Source: Rudaea sp. (GTDB lineage: Bacteria; Pseudomonadota; Gammaproteobacteria; Xanthomonadales; Rhodanobacteraceae). From it: a stretch of DNA of 64,000 nucleotides. The DNA lies in assembly GCA_031291055.1 (NCBI GenBank), contig JARLJU010000089.1, forward strand, positions 1 through 64,000, in the 5' to 3' direction. Both the position numbers and the translations under genes were made by a program. Positions 53,797-62,758 of the stretch are shown piece after piece (position 1 is the stretch's first letter; each line of letters begins with the position of its first letter). The notes under the pieces are model-generated. The model ran no database searches. It saw only the letters and a list, made by a program, of their open reading frames with translations, and had not been told where the DNA came from.

Positions 53797-56232
53797 TCAG
53801 TGCAGGCTTTTGAACGTCTCCGGGTCGAAGGCATCGACCGCGACGACTTCGTTGCGCGCGGCGTCGGCGTCGCGCAGCCATTGATATTCTTCCGCGCTGA
53901 TGATGCCGGCCTTGCGACCCATCTCGTCGAGCATGGAGCCGGGCGCGCGATCGAGTTTGCCGGCACGTACCGCGTCGCGCAGTTTGGTTTCGACGGGAAG
54001 CGCTCGCACCGCCTTGGCCAGCGCGGCTTCGAGTGCGCCGAGCCCGACTTCGCCCGGCGGCGGCACGAAGATGTCGGTGGTCAGATTGATGCGCGCTTCG
54101 CGGTCTTCGAGAATATCGCGCGCAACGCGCGCGCCGAGCTTGTCCGACGGCGGACGGAAGCGCGCGCCGAGCGGAAAGATCGCCCACGCCAGCAGCCATG
54201 CCGCCGGTCGAGCGGGCAGGTTTTCCAGCACGCCGAGCAAGGCTTCCTGAATGCGATACAGACACAGCTCCACGCTCCAGCGCACGAGATTGTAGTTCGC
54301 GGTGGTCTTGCTTTCATCGTGATAGCGCTTGAGTGCGCACGAGGCCAGGTACATGTAGGCAAGCGCATCGGCAAGACGGCCCGAAATCTTCTCGCGTCGT
54401 TTCAGTGAGCCGCCGAGCGTGCCCATGGCCACGTCGGACAGCAATTCGAACGCCGCGGAGAAACGCGAAAGATGCTGGTAATAGCGCCGGGTGTCCTCGG
54501 TACGGGGCGCGGCGGCGAGCCGGCTGCCGGTCCATGCCAGCAGTTTTGCACGGGTGGCGTTGCGCACCAGCAGGTTCACGTGGCCGAAAATCGCCTGGTC
54601 GAATTTCTTCAGATCGTCGTTGGCGATTGCATCGATCTCGTGTTGCACGAAGGGGTGGCAGCGGATCGCGCCCTGTCCGTAGATGATCATCGAGCGCGTG
54701 AGAATGTTTGCGCCCTCCACGGTGATGCCGATCGGCACCGCGTCCCAGGCGCGCGCCAGCGAGTTGCGCGGACCTTTCTGGATTGCCGCGCCGGCGCGGA
54801 TGTCCATGGCATCAGTGACGATTTCGCGCATGCCTTCGGTCAGGTAGGCTTTGGCGATGGCCGACAGCACTGCGGGCTTTTCGCCGGCATCGAGCGCGCC
54901 ACAGGTGAGCGTGCGCGTGGCCGTCATCATGTAGGTCTTGCCGGCGATGCGCGCCAGCGGTTCCTCGATGCCTTCGAAGCGGCCGATCGGCGTGTCGAAC
55001 TGCTCGCGCACGGTCGCGTAGGCGCCGCTGATGCGCGTCATCATCTGCGCCGCGCCGACGCTCAGGGCCGGCAGCGAGATCGAGCGTCCCGCAGCCAGGC
55101 TTTCCATCAGCATGCGCCAGCCGTGGCCGATGCCCTCGCGGCCGCCGATGACGCAATCCAGCGGCGCAAACACGTCCCTGCCGACAATGGGGCCATTCAT
55201 GAACGGCACGCCCATCGGGTCGTGACGCTGGCCGATTTCCACGCCGTCCAGATCGCGCGAGATGAGTGCGCAGGAAATGCCGAGATCCTCGACGTCGCCG
55301 AGCAGGTGATCCGGATCCTTGATGCGGAATGCGAGGCCGATGAGCGTGGCGACCGGCGCCAGCGTGATGTAGCGCTTCTTCCAGTTCAGGCGCAGACCTA
55401 GAATTTGTTTTCCATCGACGACGCGCTTCTCGACGATGCCTTCGGATTGCGTCGCCGCGGCATCTGAACCGGCTTCCGGACCGGTCAGCCCGAAGCAGGG
55501 AATTTCGTCGCCCTTGGCCAGGCGCGGCAGATAGTATTTTTTCTGTTCGTCAGTGCCGTAGTGCAGCAACAGCTCGCCGGGACCCAGCGAATTCGGCACC
55601 ATCACCGTAACGGCAGCCGCGACGGAGCGCGAGGAAATGCGCGTGACCACGCGTGAATGCGCAATTGCCGAGAATCCGTGGCCACCATATTCCTTCGGGA
55701 TGATCATGCCGAAGAAGCCATTGGTGCGCAGGAACACCCAGATGCTGGTCGGCAGATCGCGCAGCTGGTTGATCTGCCAGTCGTCCAGGCGCGTGCACAA
55801 TTCCTGCACAGGGCCGTCCATGAATGCCTGCTCGTCGGCGGTGAGTCCTTGTGGCGTGAAAGAAAGCAACTTTTCCCATTGTGGACGACCGGAAAAAAGC
55901 TCGGCATCCCACCAGACCGTCCCGGCTTCCAGCGCGATGCGCTCGGTTTCACCCAGGCGTGGAAGCACCGGCGTCATCACCCTCATCGCGAAACGCGAGA
56001 TCAGCGAGCGTCGCAGCGGCGGCACACCGAAGATAAGTGCGAGCAAGGCCAGCACGACAACGGTGCTTTCGAAAAGCAGCGGCGACGCGATGCCAACGAT
56101 GCGCCAACCGATCAACCAGACGCCCGCAGCGCCGACCCAGGCAAGAAAACCGTAGCCGAGAAACAACAGTGCGCTGAGGAAGATCAGCGCCAGAATGAAC
56201 GTGACCAGCATGGACGCACCCGGAGTCATCAC
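53797..56232 (-). CDS. fadE: Acyl-CoA dehydrogenase FadE
   Basis: A protein of 811 residues, the large FadE class. Two N-terminal hydrophobic segments (about 10-65) anchor it to the membrane. The dehydrogenase core includes NGFFGMIIPKEYGG, CFGLTGPEAGSDAA and TVEGANILTRSMIIYGQGAIR; DUF1974 covers the C-terminal third. It performs the first step of beta-oxidation, acyl-CoA to enoyl-CoA, with FAD. An ATG at 56211 would shorten the N-terminus slightly. Two HCCA-isomerase-like genes follow on the same strand, the first coupled by one base. Confidence 0.95.
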   Translation of the reverse strand: MMTPGASMLVTFILALIFLSALLFLGYGFLAWVGAAGVWLIGWRIVGIASPLLFESTVVVLALLALIFGVPPLRRSLISRFAMRVMTPVLPRLGETERIALEAGTVWWDAELFSGRPQWEKLLSFTPQGLTADEQAFMDGPVQELCTRLDDWQINQLRDLPTSIWVFLRTNGFFGMIIPKEYGGHGFSAIAHSRVVTRISSRSVAAAVTVMVPNSLGPGELLLHYGTDEQKKYYLPRLAKGDEIPCFGLTGPEAGSDAAATQSEGIVEKRVVDGKQILGLRLNWKKRYITLAPVATLIGLAFRIKDPDHLLGDVEDLGISCALISRDLDGVEIGQRHDPMGVPFMNGPIVGRDVFAPLDCVIGGREGIGHGWRMLMESLAAGRSISLPALSVGAAQMMTRISGAYATVREQFDTPIGRFEGIEEPLARIAGKTYMMTATRTLTCGALDAGEKPAVLSAIAKAYLTEGMREIVTDAMDIRAGAAIQKGPRNSLARAWDAVPIGITVEGANILTRSMIIYGQGAIRCHPFVQHEIDAIANDDLKKFDQAIFGHVNLLVRNATRAKLLAWTGSRLAAAPRTEDTRRYYQHLSRFSAAFELLSDVAMGTLGGSLKRREKISGRLADALAYMYLASCALKRYHDESKTTANYNLVRWSVELCLYRIQEALLGVLENLPARPAAWLLAWAIFPLGARFRPPSDKLGARVARDILEDREARINLTTDIFVPPPGEVGLGALEAALAKAVRALPVETKLRDAVRAGKLDRAPGSMLDEMGRKAGIISAEEYQWLRDADAARNEVVAVDAFDPETFKSLH

Positions 56233-56277
56233 GGCGGTGTGGCTATCATCCGTCGCAGCCGCGAAAAAGCAATGGAC

Positions 56278-56616
56278 TTACTCGGCTTTCTTGAGGTCTT
56301 CCTTGTTCCAGTTGAACTCGACGAAAATCAGACTGGGAGCGCCAGTGCTATCGAAACGGACGCGACAGTCATAGGTTTGCTTGTATTCGGTCGACAGGCC
56401 TTTGTCGAAAATCGCGGTAGAACTCAGTACCACGGTATCCGCCGCTTCGGTTTTTACGTGCCTGGCCAGATCGCCGATGTCGATTTCGTAGGATTTTCCC
56501 GCCAGCTTCTTGGCAATTTCGGCATTGCAGGCGGCGGCGGCCTGATCATTGCGGCCATTGCCGCAACCGCCGGCCAATAATCCCATGGCAAGCACCAGGG
56601 CGATGCGCGCGTGCAT
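56278..56616 (-). CDS. Small putative lipoprotein
   Basis: A protein of 112 residues. Lipobox LAGGC at the end of IALVLAMGLLAGGC, then a Cys-containing soluble domain (NAEIAKKL, YDCRVRFDSTGAPSLIFVEF). No family is recognised. It lies 45 bp upstream of fadE on the same strand, so it may be in the same transcript. The likely location is the periplasmic face of a membrane. Confidence 0.65.
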   Translation of the reverse strand: MHARIALVLAMGLLAGGCGNGRNDQAAAACNAEIAKKLAGKSYEIDIGDLARHVKTEAADTVVLSSTAIFDKGLSTEYKQTYDCRVRFDSTGAPSLIFVEFNWNKEDLKKAE

Positions 56617-56934
56617 GTTTTCCCTCCTCTAATGCAACCGCCGCAGAATTCTTTGGGCTGCTGAGCGAGCGGTTTGTTCGGCTGAAACTATAGCAGTTTC
56701 CCGACGCGGCACTAGGCCTGCGTCACGCAGGCCCATGAACGGGCGATCGCCGTCGGCGCCGACATTGTATACATTGCCCACATTGTGAATGCATGTTGCC
56801 GCCGGGTTTCGTTTCTGGATCGATCCGCGCACGCGTCGCTGCGCGAGGCGGGACGGATGCTGCACTGCAAAATGTAAAGTGCGTCGCGGGGGCTTGCCGG
56901 CCGCCGTTCCCTGTCCTAGGATGCGCTCCGGACA

Positions 56935-56956
56935 GAAATCGTCAGGAAATCGTCAG
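56935..56956. repeat. Two perfect tandem 11 bp repeats
   Basis: GAAATCGTCAG occurs twice head to tail with no gap, a period of one helical turn. This is the geometry of a direct-repeat operator. No known factor is assigned. Confidence 0.6.
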
Positions 56957-56980
56957 GAAAGCATTTCGGAGTTGCAATGC

Positions 56981-57033
56981 GGGGTGGGGGCGGGGTCGGG
57001 ATGTGGGGTGCGGTTGGGGTGTGTTGATGGGGA
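56981..57033 (+). other. G-rich tract with G-quadruplex potential
   Basis: At least six runs of three to five G are spaced by one to seven bases (GGGG-T-GGGGG-C-GGGG-TC-GGG and on to GGGG). The first four runs are within 20 bases, so an intramolecular G4 on the plus strand is possible. It sits about 215 bp upstream of the subtilase start. Confidence 0.6.
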
Positions 57034-57034
57034 T

Positions 57035-57068
57035 CGGGTAATCCGGGAGAACCGCCCCGGATTACCCG
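57035..57068. repeat. 13 bp perfect hairpin
   Basis: Left arm 57035-57047 and right arm 57056-57068 pair exactly, with an 8 nt loop. No T run follows on either strand, so it is not a standard terminator; an operator or RNA structure is possible. Confidence 0.6.
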
Positions 57069-57183
57069 AGTTTATCGGTCAACGCCGTCTGCAATGGACG
57101 GACTCAGACGCAATATCCCAGCATAAATTCTCCGTATCGAACCGCATCGCTGCCGACTATTTTGCGATGCCTCGCTGATCTCG

Positions 57184-57202
57184 CCGTCGCCCCTGGCGAC
57201 GG
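57184..57202 (+). repeat. 8 bp hairpin in the subtilase leader
   Basis: CCGTCGCC and GGCGACGG pair with a three-base loop, 17 bp before the leader ORF. It may stabilise or regulate the 5' untranslated RNA. Confidence 0.45.
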
Positions 57203-57219
57203 TGGTCAGGGAGGTTTCT

Positions 57220-57261
57220 ATGTTCACTGAACCGGTACGGGGTATTCCATGGGCTTGCTAA
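57220..57261 (+). CDS. Putative 13-codon leader peptide overlapping the subtilase start
   Basis: ATG at 57220 is preceded by GGGAGG five bases upstream, the best ribosome site in the region. The frame encodes 13 residues (MFTEPVRGIPWAC) and stops at 57261, overlapping the subtilase start at 57249 and ending 12 bp before the alternative ATG at 57273. It could couple translation or act as a regulatory uORF. No homology is expected at this length. Confidence 0.4.
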   Translation: MFTEPVRGIPWAC

Positions 57262-60200
57262 AGAACAGTCGTATGAAACCGCTGGCCGGCGCCTTGGCGC
57301 TGAGCTTGCTTTCGGGACTTGCTGACCCCGCATCCGCGGCGAACGATCCAGGCATGAGCGCAGCTCGCATGGTGGCCATTGCGTTCGCGGGAGACTACAC
57401 CGGCCAGGAAACGAACAGCCTGCACGGTTCGAGCCATCTCTCGTTGCCCGGCGATGGTCAGGCACGCTACACCGTCGTGCTCAAAGACAGTCCCCTGGCG
57501 TCATATCAGGGCGAACCGATCAAACTGCGGAGCGGCAGCCGGACGTTCGACGTCGCGCCGCGGACAGCGCGGGGGCGCATTGATGTGACATCGGCAGCGG
57601 CTAATTCTTACGTGTCGATGCTGCAGCAGAAGCAGCAGGACTTCGTCAACAGCATTTCTGCACAGCTCGCTCGGCAGATCGATCCCGAAATGCAGTTCCA
57701 GCATGCGATCAATGCAGTAGTGCTGGATCTGACCGAAGCCGAAGCAGAGCAACTGCGTCAGCGCGACGACGTGCTGATGCTGGACAGGGAGCATTTCGAG
57801 GAACTGCTGACCGACCGCGGCCCGAGCTTCATTGGCGCGGACCAGATCTGGAACGGCTTCGCGACAGGCGGCGCGATGTCGAAGGGCGAAGGCGTCGTGA
57901 TCGGCGAACTCGATACCGGCATCGCCTGGGACAGTCCGTCATTCGCGGGCACCGGTCCGATCGACGGATACGTGCATGTCAATCCGCTCGGCTCCGGTAA
58001 TTTCCTGGGCACCTGCAAGACCGGCGGTGTCGATGCCGGGCGCTGCAACAACAAGCTCGTCGGCATGTACAGCTACGTGACTGGCGTCACCAGTGCGGCC
58101 GACGATGAGGGTCATGGTTCGCATACGGCGAGTACGGTCGCCGGCAACCAGCGTCCTGCGAGCTACATCGGCGGCACGTTCACGATTTCCGGCGTAGCGC
58201 CGCATGCCAATGTCATTGCCTACAAGGTCTGTGCGGCCGGCAACGGCGCAACCTGCGCCAGTACCGCGTCAACATCGGCGGCGAATCAGGCAGTGGCAGA
58301 CGGTATCGTCGACGCGATCAACTTCTCGATCGGCGGCGGCACCGATCCGTGGAACGATGCGACCTCACTGGCCTTCCTCGGCGCGGTGAATGCGGGCATC
58401 TTCGTCGCCACCGCCGGCGGCAACGACGGCCCGGTCGCATCGAGCATCAGTCACATCGAGCCGTGGACAGTAACCGCCGCGGCCTCGTCCGAGGATCGCG
58501 TCATCGGCTTTCCGTTCAATCTGACGGGCCCGGGTTCGCCGCCGGCCAATACGCAGAATCTGGCCCTGCGGCCGGCATCCGCGCCGTTGCCGACGGCGGA
58601 TCTGGTGAACGTACCGCTCATCCAGAGCCCGACCTTTGCCGATGGCAGCAATGATGGCTGCGCAGCTTATCCAGCCGGTACCTTCCTGCAGGGAGCGACG
58701 CCGGCAATTGCGGTGCTGAATCTGAACCAGAACGCGAGCAATTGTGGCAGCGGCGTACGCAAGACCAACGCGACCAATGCCGGTGCCATCGGCGTCATCT
58801 ACGTCGACCCGGCGTACATCAATCTCGGCGCCAGCGGCAATGCCTGGTCAATGCTGCTGTCCGACTGGAACAACGTGTACACCCAGATCCAGACCAATCC
58901 GGCGGCCGCGACCGCGTCGATTTCCGCGACAGGTGGCAAGTTCCCCGGCACCGGCGATGTCATCGCCGACTTCAGTTCGCGTGGTCCGAATGTCGGCATC
59001 GGCGGGCAATTGATCGTCAAGCCGGAGATTTCGGCGCCGGGCGTCGACATCCTCGCCGCCTATGCATCCAAGACCAGCGCCAGTGCGAGTACGCCGAATC
59101 TGCCGCAGGATGCAACGCGCGTGCTGCTGGAAAACGGCACCTCGATGGCAACCCCCCACATCGCCGGTTCGGGCCTGCTGCTGCGTTCGCTGCATCCGAC
59201 CTGGACCCCTGTGCAGATTCGTTCGGCGCTGATGCTCAATGCCAGGCTGACCGGCCTGGTGAAAGCCGACAATAGCCCGAGCGACATCTTCGACCGTGGC
59301 TCCGGCCGTGTGGACCTGGCGGCCGCGGCACAGACCGGGCTGGTCATGGACGAGACGTATGCCAACTTCACGGCGGCGAATCCGGCCACGGGGGGCAAGA
59401 TTGCCACGCTCAACTTGCCGAGCATGGCGGAAGGCAATTGTGTTTCGTCCTGCGCCTTTGCGCGCACCATGAGGAGTGCCATCGCCCACGGCAAGCCTGC
59501 GGTGAAATGGACGCTTGCGGTTTCAGGCATGCCTAGCGGCAGCACGACAGTGTCGCCGGCAAGCTTTACTGTCACTTCCAACGGCAGCGCCAGCTTCACC
59601 GTCACGGTTGATGCGACCAAGCTGCCGGATGGCGCAATTTCACAGGGCCTGCTGACGCTGACGCCATCCGATGCGACGATTCCGACCGAGCACATGCCGA
59701 TCGCCGTGAAGAAAGCCGCGCCGGCCATCACGGTGGCACCGACGTCGCTTGCCGCGACGCAGATGCCGAACACGACGTCGACGCAGACGATCGCGATCAA
59801 GAATGTCGGCAATCCAACCTTGAACTGGAGCCTGTTCACGGCAGGGCAAAACAAGACGGTGATTCCGCTCAACATCACCCCGGCGACCAGTGGTTACCAG
59901 GCCGGTTACTACACAGGCGTCACCACCGGACCAGGGTATTACGACGCGGAGAATTTCGACCTTGCCGACCAGACCACGATTACGGCGATCAAGGCCAACG
60001 GCTTCGCACTGCCTTCGGGCGGATTGACCACGGCCAACACAACGCAGATCACGTTCAGTGTCTACGCAGACGCCAGCAACAAACCAGCGGGTGCGCCGGG
60101 GTTCACGACCGGTGCGCTGGCGACGGCTCCCTTGTGGACCTACTCTTCAGTGCTGACGGGCCCAGCAATCACCTTCACCGGCGGCGGCAGTGTGTTCGGT

Positions 60201-62636
60201 GTGGATCTGACGGCGAGCGGCGTACCGCCGCTGGCGCTGCCGGCCGGCCGCTATTGGCTGGTGGCTTTCCCGACGATCATCGGAACCGGTGCCCAGACGG
60301 CGGCAAATCCGCTGTGGGCGTGGTTCTACAACAACACTGCCGCGCAGGTTGGCAATCGCCCCGTGGCGGTCCGCTCGAATGGAACTGCGTGGACTACGGT
60401 TACCACGTCAGGCGTGAACCATCTGTCCGCCTACATCGCAGGTACCGCGCCGTGCAAGATGCCGGCTTGGGCCAGCTACACGCCGAATCCGACCTCGGGA
60501 TCGCTTGGTTACAACGTTCAATCGACGGTTACGGTCAAGTTCGATTCGACCGGTCTTGCCGCTGGAACCTATATCGGAGAAGCCTGCTTCGCCTCGAACG
60601 ACCCGGCTACGCCACAGGCAGTCGTCGCGCTCAGCCTGACTGTGTCCGGATCGCCCACGGCAAGCAATGCCAATGCGACTCCCGCCAGCGTGTCCACGAA
60701 TGGCACGACGCTGTTGACTGTGCAAGTGGCTCCGGGAGCGAATCCCGTCAGCACCGGCGTCCAGGTGCGCGCCAACCTCAGCTCGATCGGCGGCAGTGCC
60801 TCGCAGCCGATGGTTGACGACGGCACCAACGGCGATGCGACGGCGGGTGATGGTATCTACTCGTACGCGGCAACGATTCCCGGCAGTGTCGTCTCTGGCA
60901 GCAAGACCTTGCCGATATCCGTGACCGACGCCCAAGGGCGTTCGACGTCCGCCGGCATCGCGCTCAGCGTCGGTCAGCAGACCGCTCTTGGCGCAAGCGC
61001 ATCGGCTACGCCGTCGACCGTACTTGCAGGGGCCGCGACGCATCTGGTGGTGACGGTCACGCCGGGCACCAACCCGGCCAGTACCGGCACCCAGGTCAAA
61101 GCCGATCTGAGCAGTATTGGCGGAAGTGCGAGTCAGGCATTCGTCGATGACGGCAGCGGCGCGTCGTTCTCGTTCGACGCAACGGTCAATGCCGCGACCT
61201 CGTCTGGGGCAAAGTTGCTTTCGGTGACGGTCACCGATGCGCAGAGCCGCAGTGCGAGTGCAGCAATCGGCCTTGCCGTGCCTTCGAAGACGAGCCAGCC
61301 GCTCAGCGGCAGTGGCGTGGCGGCGCCGGCGAGCCTGCACGCAGGCGATGCGACAACGCTGATTGTAGTGGTCACGCCGGCGACGAGTCCGGCGAGCACA
61401 GGCATCACCGTGGCCACCAACCTGTCGGCGATCGGCGGCAGCACGACTCAGCCGCTGTACGACGACGGCACGCACGGTGACGCCGTCGCGGGTGACGGCG
61501 TGTATTCGCTTGCCACGAACATCGGCGCAGGCACCAGCGTGGGCAGCAAGACCTTGCCAGTATCGATCGCAGACGCGCAAACGCGCACGGCATCGATCTC
61601 GATTGGCCTGAGCATTGCCGCTTCGGCCACGGGCATGAGCGCAAGCGGCGGTTCGGCGAACCCGTCCACGCTCGACATCGGCAGCAGCACGGTGCTGACG
61701 GCGACGATCGCTCCCGGCACGAATCCGGCCAGTACCGGGGTGAGTGCAAGCGCTGACCTGTCATCGATCGGCGGCAGCGCGTCGCAGCAGTTCTACGATG
61801 ACGGCACTCATGGCGACGCAACGGCCGGTGACGGCGTGTACTCGTACCAGACGACCATTGCCCCGGGCACCGCGCCCGGCAGCAAGGCGATCACGGTCAC
61901 TGCAAGCGACGCCCAATCACGCACGTCTTCGACCGGCATCGGCTTGACCGTTGCAACTCCGACGGCTCCCGCCGCGAGCAACGCCACTGCCTCGCCTGCA
62001 GTGGTTCCCGCCGGCGCGACGACGCACCTGTCTGTCCAGGTCGCTGGCGGCACGCATCCGAGCAGTTCGAGCATCGCGGTCGTAGCGGATCTCACCAGCA
62101 TCGGCGGCGACGGCTCGCAGGCGTTTGCCGACCAGGGCGATGGTACGTTTGCGTTCGATGCGACACTTGATGCCGGCACCTCGCCGGGCGTCAAACTGCT
62201 GGCGGTCACGATAAGCGATGGCGAGGGCCGCACGGCCGCCGCCACGATCGGCCTGAGCGTGCCGACTCCAGGTTCGCCGGCGGGTGCGGGAATTGCGTCA
62301 CCGGCTTCGGTCGTTCCCGGCAACTCGGCGCTGCTGATCGTTGCGGTGACCCCAGGCTCGAATCCGGCCTCGACCGGCCTGACCGTCAGCGTCGATCTGA
62401 GCAGCATCGGCGGCAGTGCGACGCAGCAGTTCTACGATGACGGTACGAATGGCGACGAGACGGCCGGTGATGGCTTGTTCTCGTTCGAGGCGACGGTCGA
62501 TGCAGCAACGCCTATCAACGCTTCACTGAACCTGCCGGCGACGATCACGGATGATCAGTCGCGCAGCGGCAGTGCCATGATCCTGCTTAAAACGCTGTCC
62601 GACCGGCTCTTCTTCGACGGCTTTGATGGACCTTGA
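57249..62636 (+). CDS. Large secreted S8 subtilase with six C-terminal repeats
   Basis: A protein of 1795 residues. A signal peptide (about 1-30) and an I9-like propeptide (about 70-180) precede the peptidase domain (about 190-690), with catalytic Asp222 (ELDTGIAW), His289 (GHGSHTAS) and Ser632 (NGTSMATPHIAG). A PA-like insert lies between His and Ser. After a middle beta-domain region (about 700-1130) come six repeats of about 105 residues and a short tail DRLFFDGFDGP. It should be secreted, possibly by the type II system encoded at 26.7-34.5 kb (inference). ATG 57273 (MKPLAG) is an alternative start. Single transcription unit with a terminator. Confidence 0.93.
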   Translation: MGLLKNSRMKPLAGALALSLLSGLADPASAANDPGMSAARMVAIAFAGDYTGQETNSLHGSSHLSLPGDGQARYTVVLKDSPLASYQGEPIKLRSGSRTFDVAPRTARGRIDVTSAAANSYVSMLQQKQQDFVNSISAQLARQIDPEMQFQHAINAVVLDLTEAEAEQLRQRDDVLMLDREHFEELLTDRGPSFIGADQIWNGFATGGAMSKGEGVVIGELDTGIAWDSPSFAGTGPIDGYVHVNPLGSGNFLGTCKTGGVDAGRCNNKLVGMYSYVTGVTSAADDEGHGSHTASTVAGNQRPASYIGGTFTISGVAPHANVIAYKVCAAGNGATCASTASTSAANQAVADGIVDAINFSIGGGTDPWNDATSLAFLGAVNAGIFVATAGGNDGPVASSISHIEPWTVTAAASSEDRVIGFPFNLTGPGSPPANTQNLALRPASAPLPTADLVNVPLIQSPTFADGSNDGCAAYPAGTFLQGATPAIAVLNLNQNASNCGSGVRKTNATNAGAIGVIYVDPAYINLGASGNAWSMLLSDWNNVYTQIQTNPAAATASISATGGKFPGTGDVIADFSSRGPNVGIGGQLIVKPEISAPGVDILAAYASKTSASASTPNLPQDATRVLLENGTSMATPHIAGSGLLLRSLHPTWTPVQIRSALMLNARLTGLVKADNSPSDIFDRGSGRVDLAAAAQTGLVMDETYANFTAANPATGGKIATLNLPSMAEGNCVSSCAFARTMRSAIAHGKPAVKWTLAVSGMPSGSTTVSPASFTVTSNGSASFTVTVDATKLPDGAISQGLLTLTPSDATIPTEHMPIAVKKAAPAITVAPTSLAATQMPNTTSTQTIAIKNVGNPTLNWSLFTAGQNKTVIPLNITPATSGYQAGYYTGVTTGPGYYDAENFDLADQTTITAIKANGFALPSGGLTTANTTQITFSVYADASNKPAGAPGFTTGALATAPLWTYSSVLTGPAITFTGGGSVFGVDLTASGVPPLALPAGRYWLVAFPTIIGTGAQTAANPLWAWFYNNTAAQVGNRPVAVRSNGTAWTTVTTSGVNHLSAYIAGTAPCKMPAWASYTPNPTSGSLGYNVQSTVTVKFDSTGLAAGTYIGEACFASNDPATPQAVVALSLTVSGSPTASNANATPASVSTNGTTLLTVQVAPGANPVSTGVQVRANLSSIGGSASQPMVDDGTNGDATAGDGIYSYAATIPGSVVSGSKTLPISVTDAQGRSTSAGIALSVGQQTALGASASATPSTVLAGAATHLVVTVTPGTNPASTGTQVKADLSSIGGSASQAFVDDGSGASFSFDATVNAATSSGAKLLSVTVTDAQSRSASAAIGLAVPSKTSQPLSGSGVAAPASLHAGDATTLIVVVTPATSPASTGITVATNLSAIGGSTTQPLYDDGTHGDAVAGDGVYSLATNIGAGTSVGSKTLPVSIADAQTRTASISIGLSIAASATGMSASGGSANPSTLDIGSSTVLTATIAPGTNPASTGVSASADLSSIGGSASQQFYDDGTHGDATAGDGVYSYQTTIAPGTAPGSKAITVTASDAQSRTSSTGIGLTVATPTAPAASNATASPAVVPAGATTHLSVQVAGGTHPSSSSIAVVADLTSIGGDGSQAFADQGDGTFAFDATLDAGTSPGVKLLAVTISDGEGRTAAATIGLSVPTPGSPAGAGIASPASVVPGNSALLIVAVTPGSNPASTGLTVSVDLSSIGGSATQQFYDDGTNGDETAGDGLFSFEATVDAATPINASLNLPATITDDQSRSGSAMILLKTLSDRLFFDGFDGP
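60645..62600 (+). repeat. Six tandem ~105-residue repeats in the subtilase
   Basis: Each unit carries the shared blocks NPASTG, DLSSIGGSASQ, FYDDGTxGDxxAGDGxYS and TDAQxRS, followed by a small-residue linker. Units differ in length by a few residues. Units 2 and 5 lack the DGTNGD calcium-loop-like segment. They look like immunoglobulin-like or choice-of-anchor-X type modules, possibly for surface or substrate binding. Confidence 0.85.
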
Positions 62637-62672
62637 CGGGTAGTTCGGCGAACCGAAGCCGAACGCGACTTT

Positions 62673-62694
62673 AAGGGCGCCGCAAGGCGCCCTT
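62673..62694 (+). terminator. Intrinsic terminator of the subtilase gene
   Basis: A 9 bp perfect stem (62673-62681 with 62686-62694), 4 nt loop, followed by CTTTTG. It lies 36 bp after the stop. Confidence 0.85.
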
Positions 62695-62758
62695 CTTTTG
62701 CCCGGAACAATCCCGATCAACGAGTTTGGAAAGCGCGCCGCGAGGCGCCGCGGGCCCA

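Larger units (their letters stand above)
56617..57248. other. 632 bp structured intergenic region upstream of the subtilase
   Basis: No convincing gene, apart from a short leader ORF. From left to right it holds a CATTG-based triple repeat around 56764-56788, two tandem 11 bp repeats (56935-56956), a G-rich tract (56981-57033), a 13 bp hairpin (57035-57068), a second 8 bp hairpin (57184-57202), and a strong ribosome site before the leader ORF at 57220. Confidence 0.6.

Noticed and set aside
56789-57178. A 129-residue open frame in the long gap before the subtilase
   Set aside because: No ribosome site, Cys/Arg-rich composition unlike the neighbouring proteins, and it runs across the G-rich tract and the hairpin.
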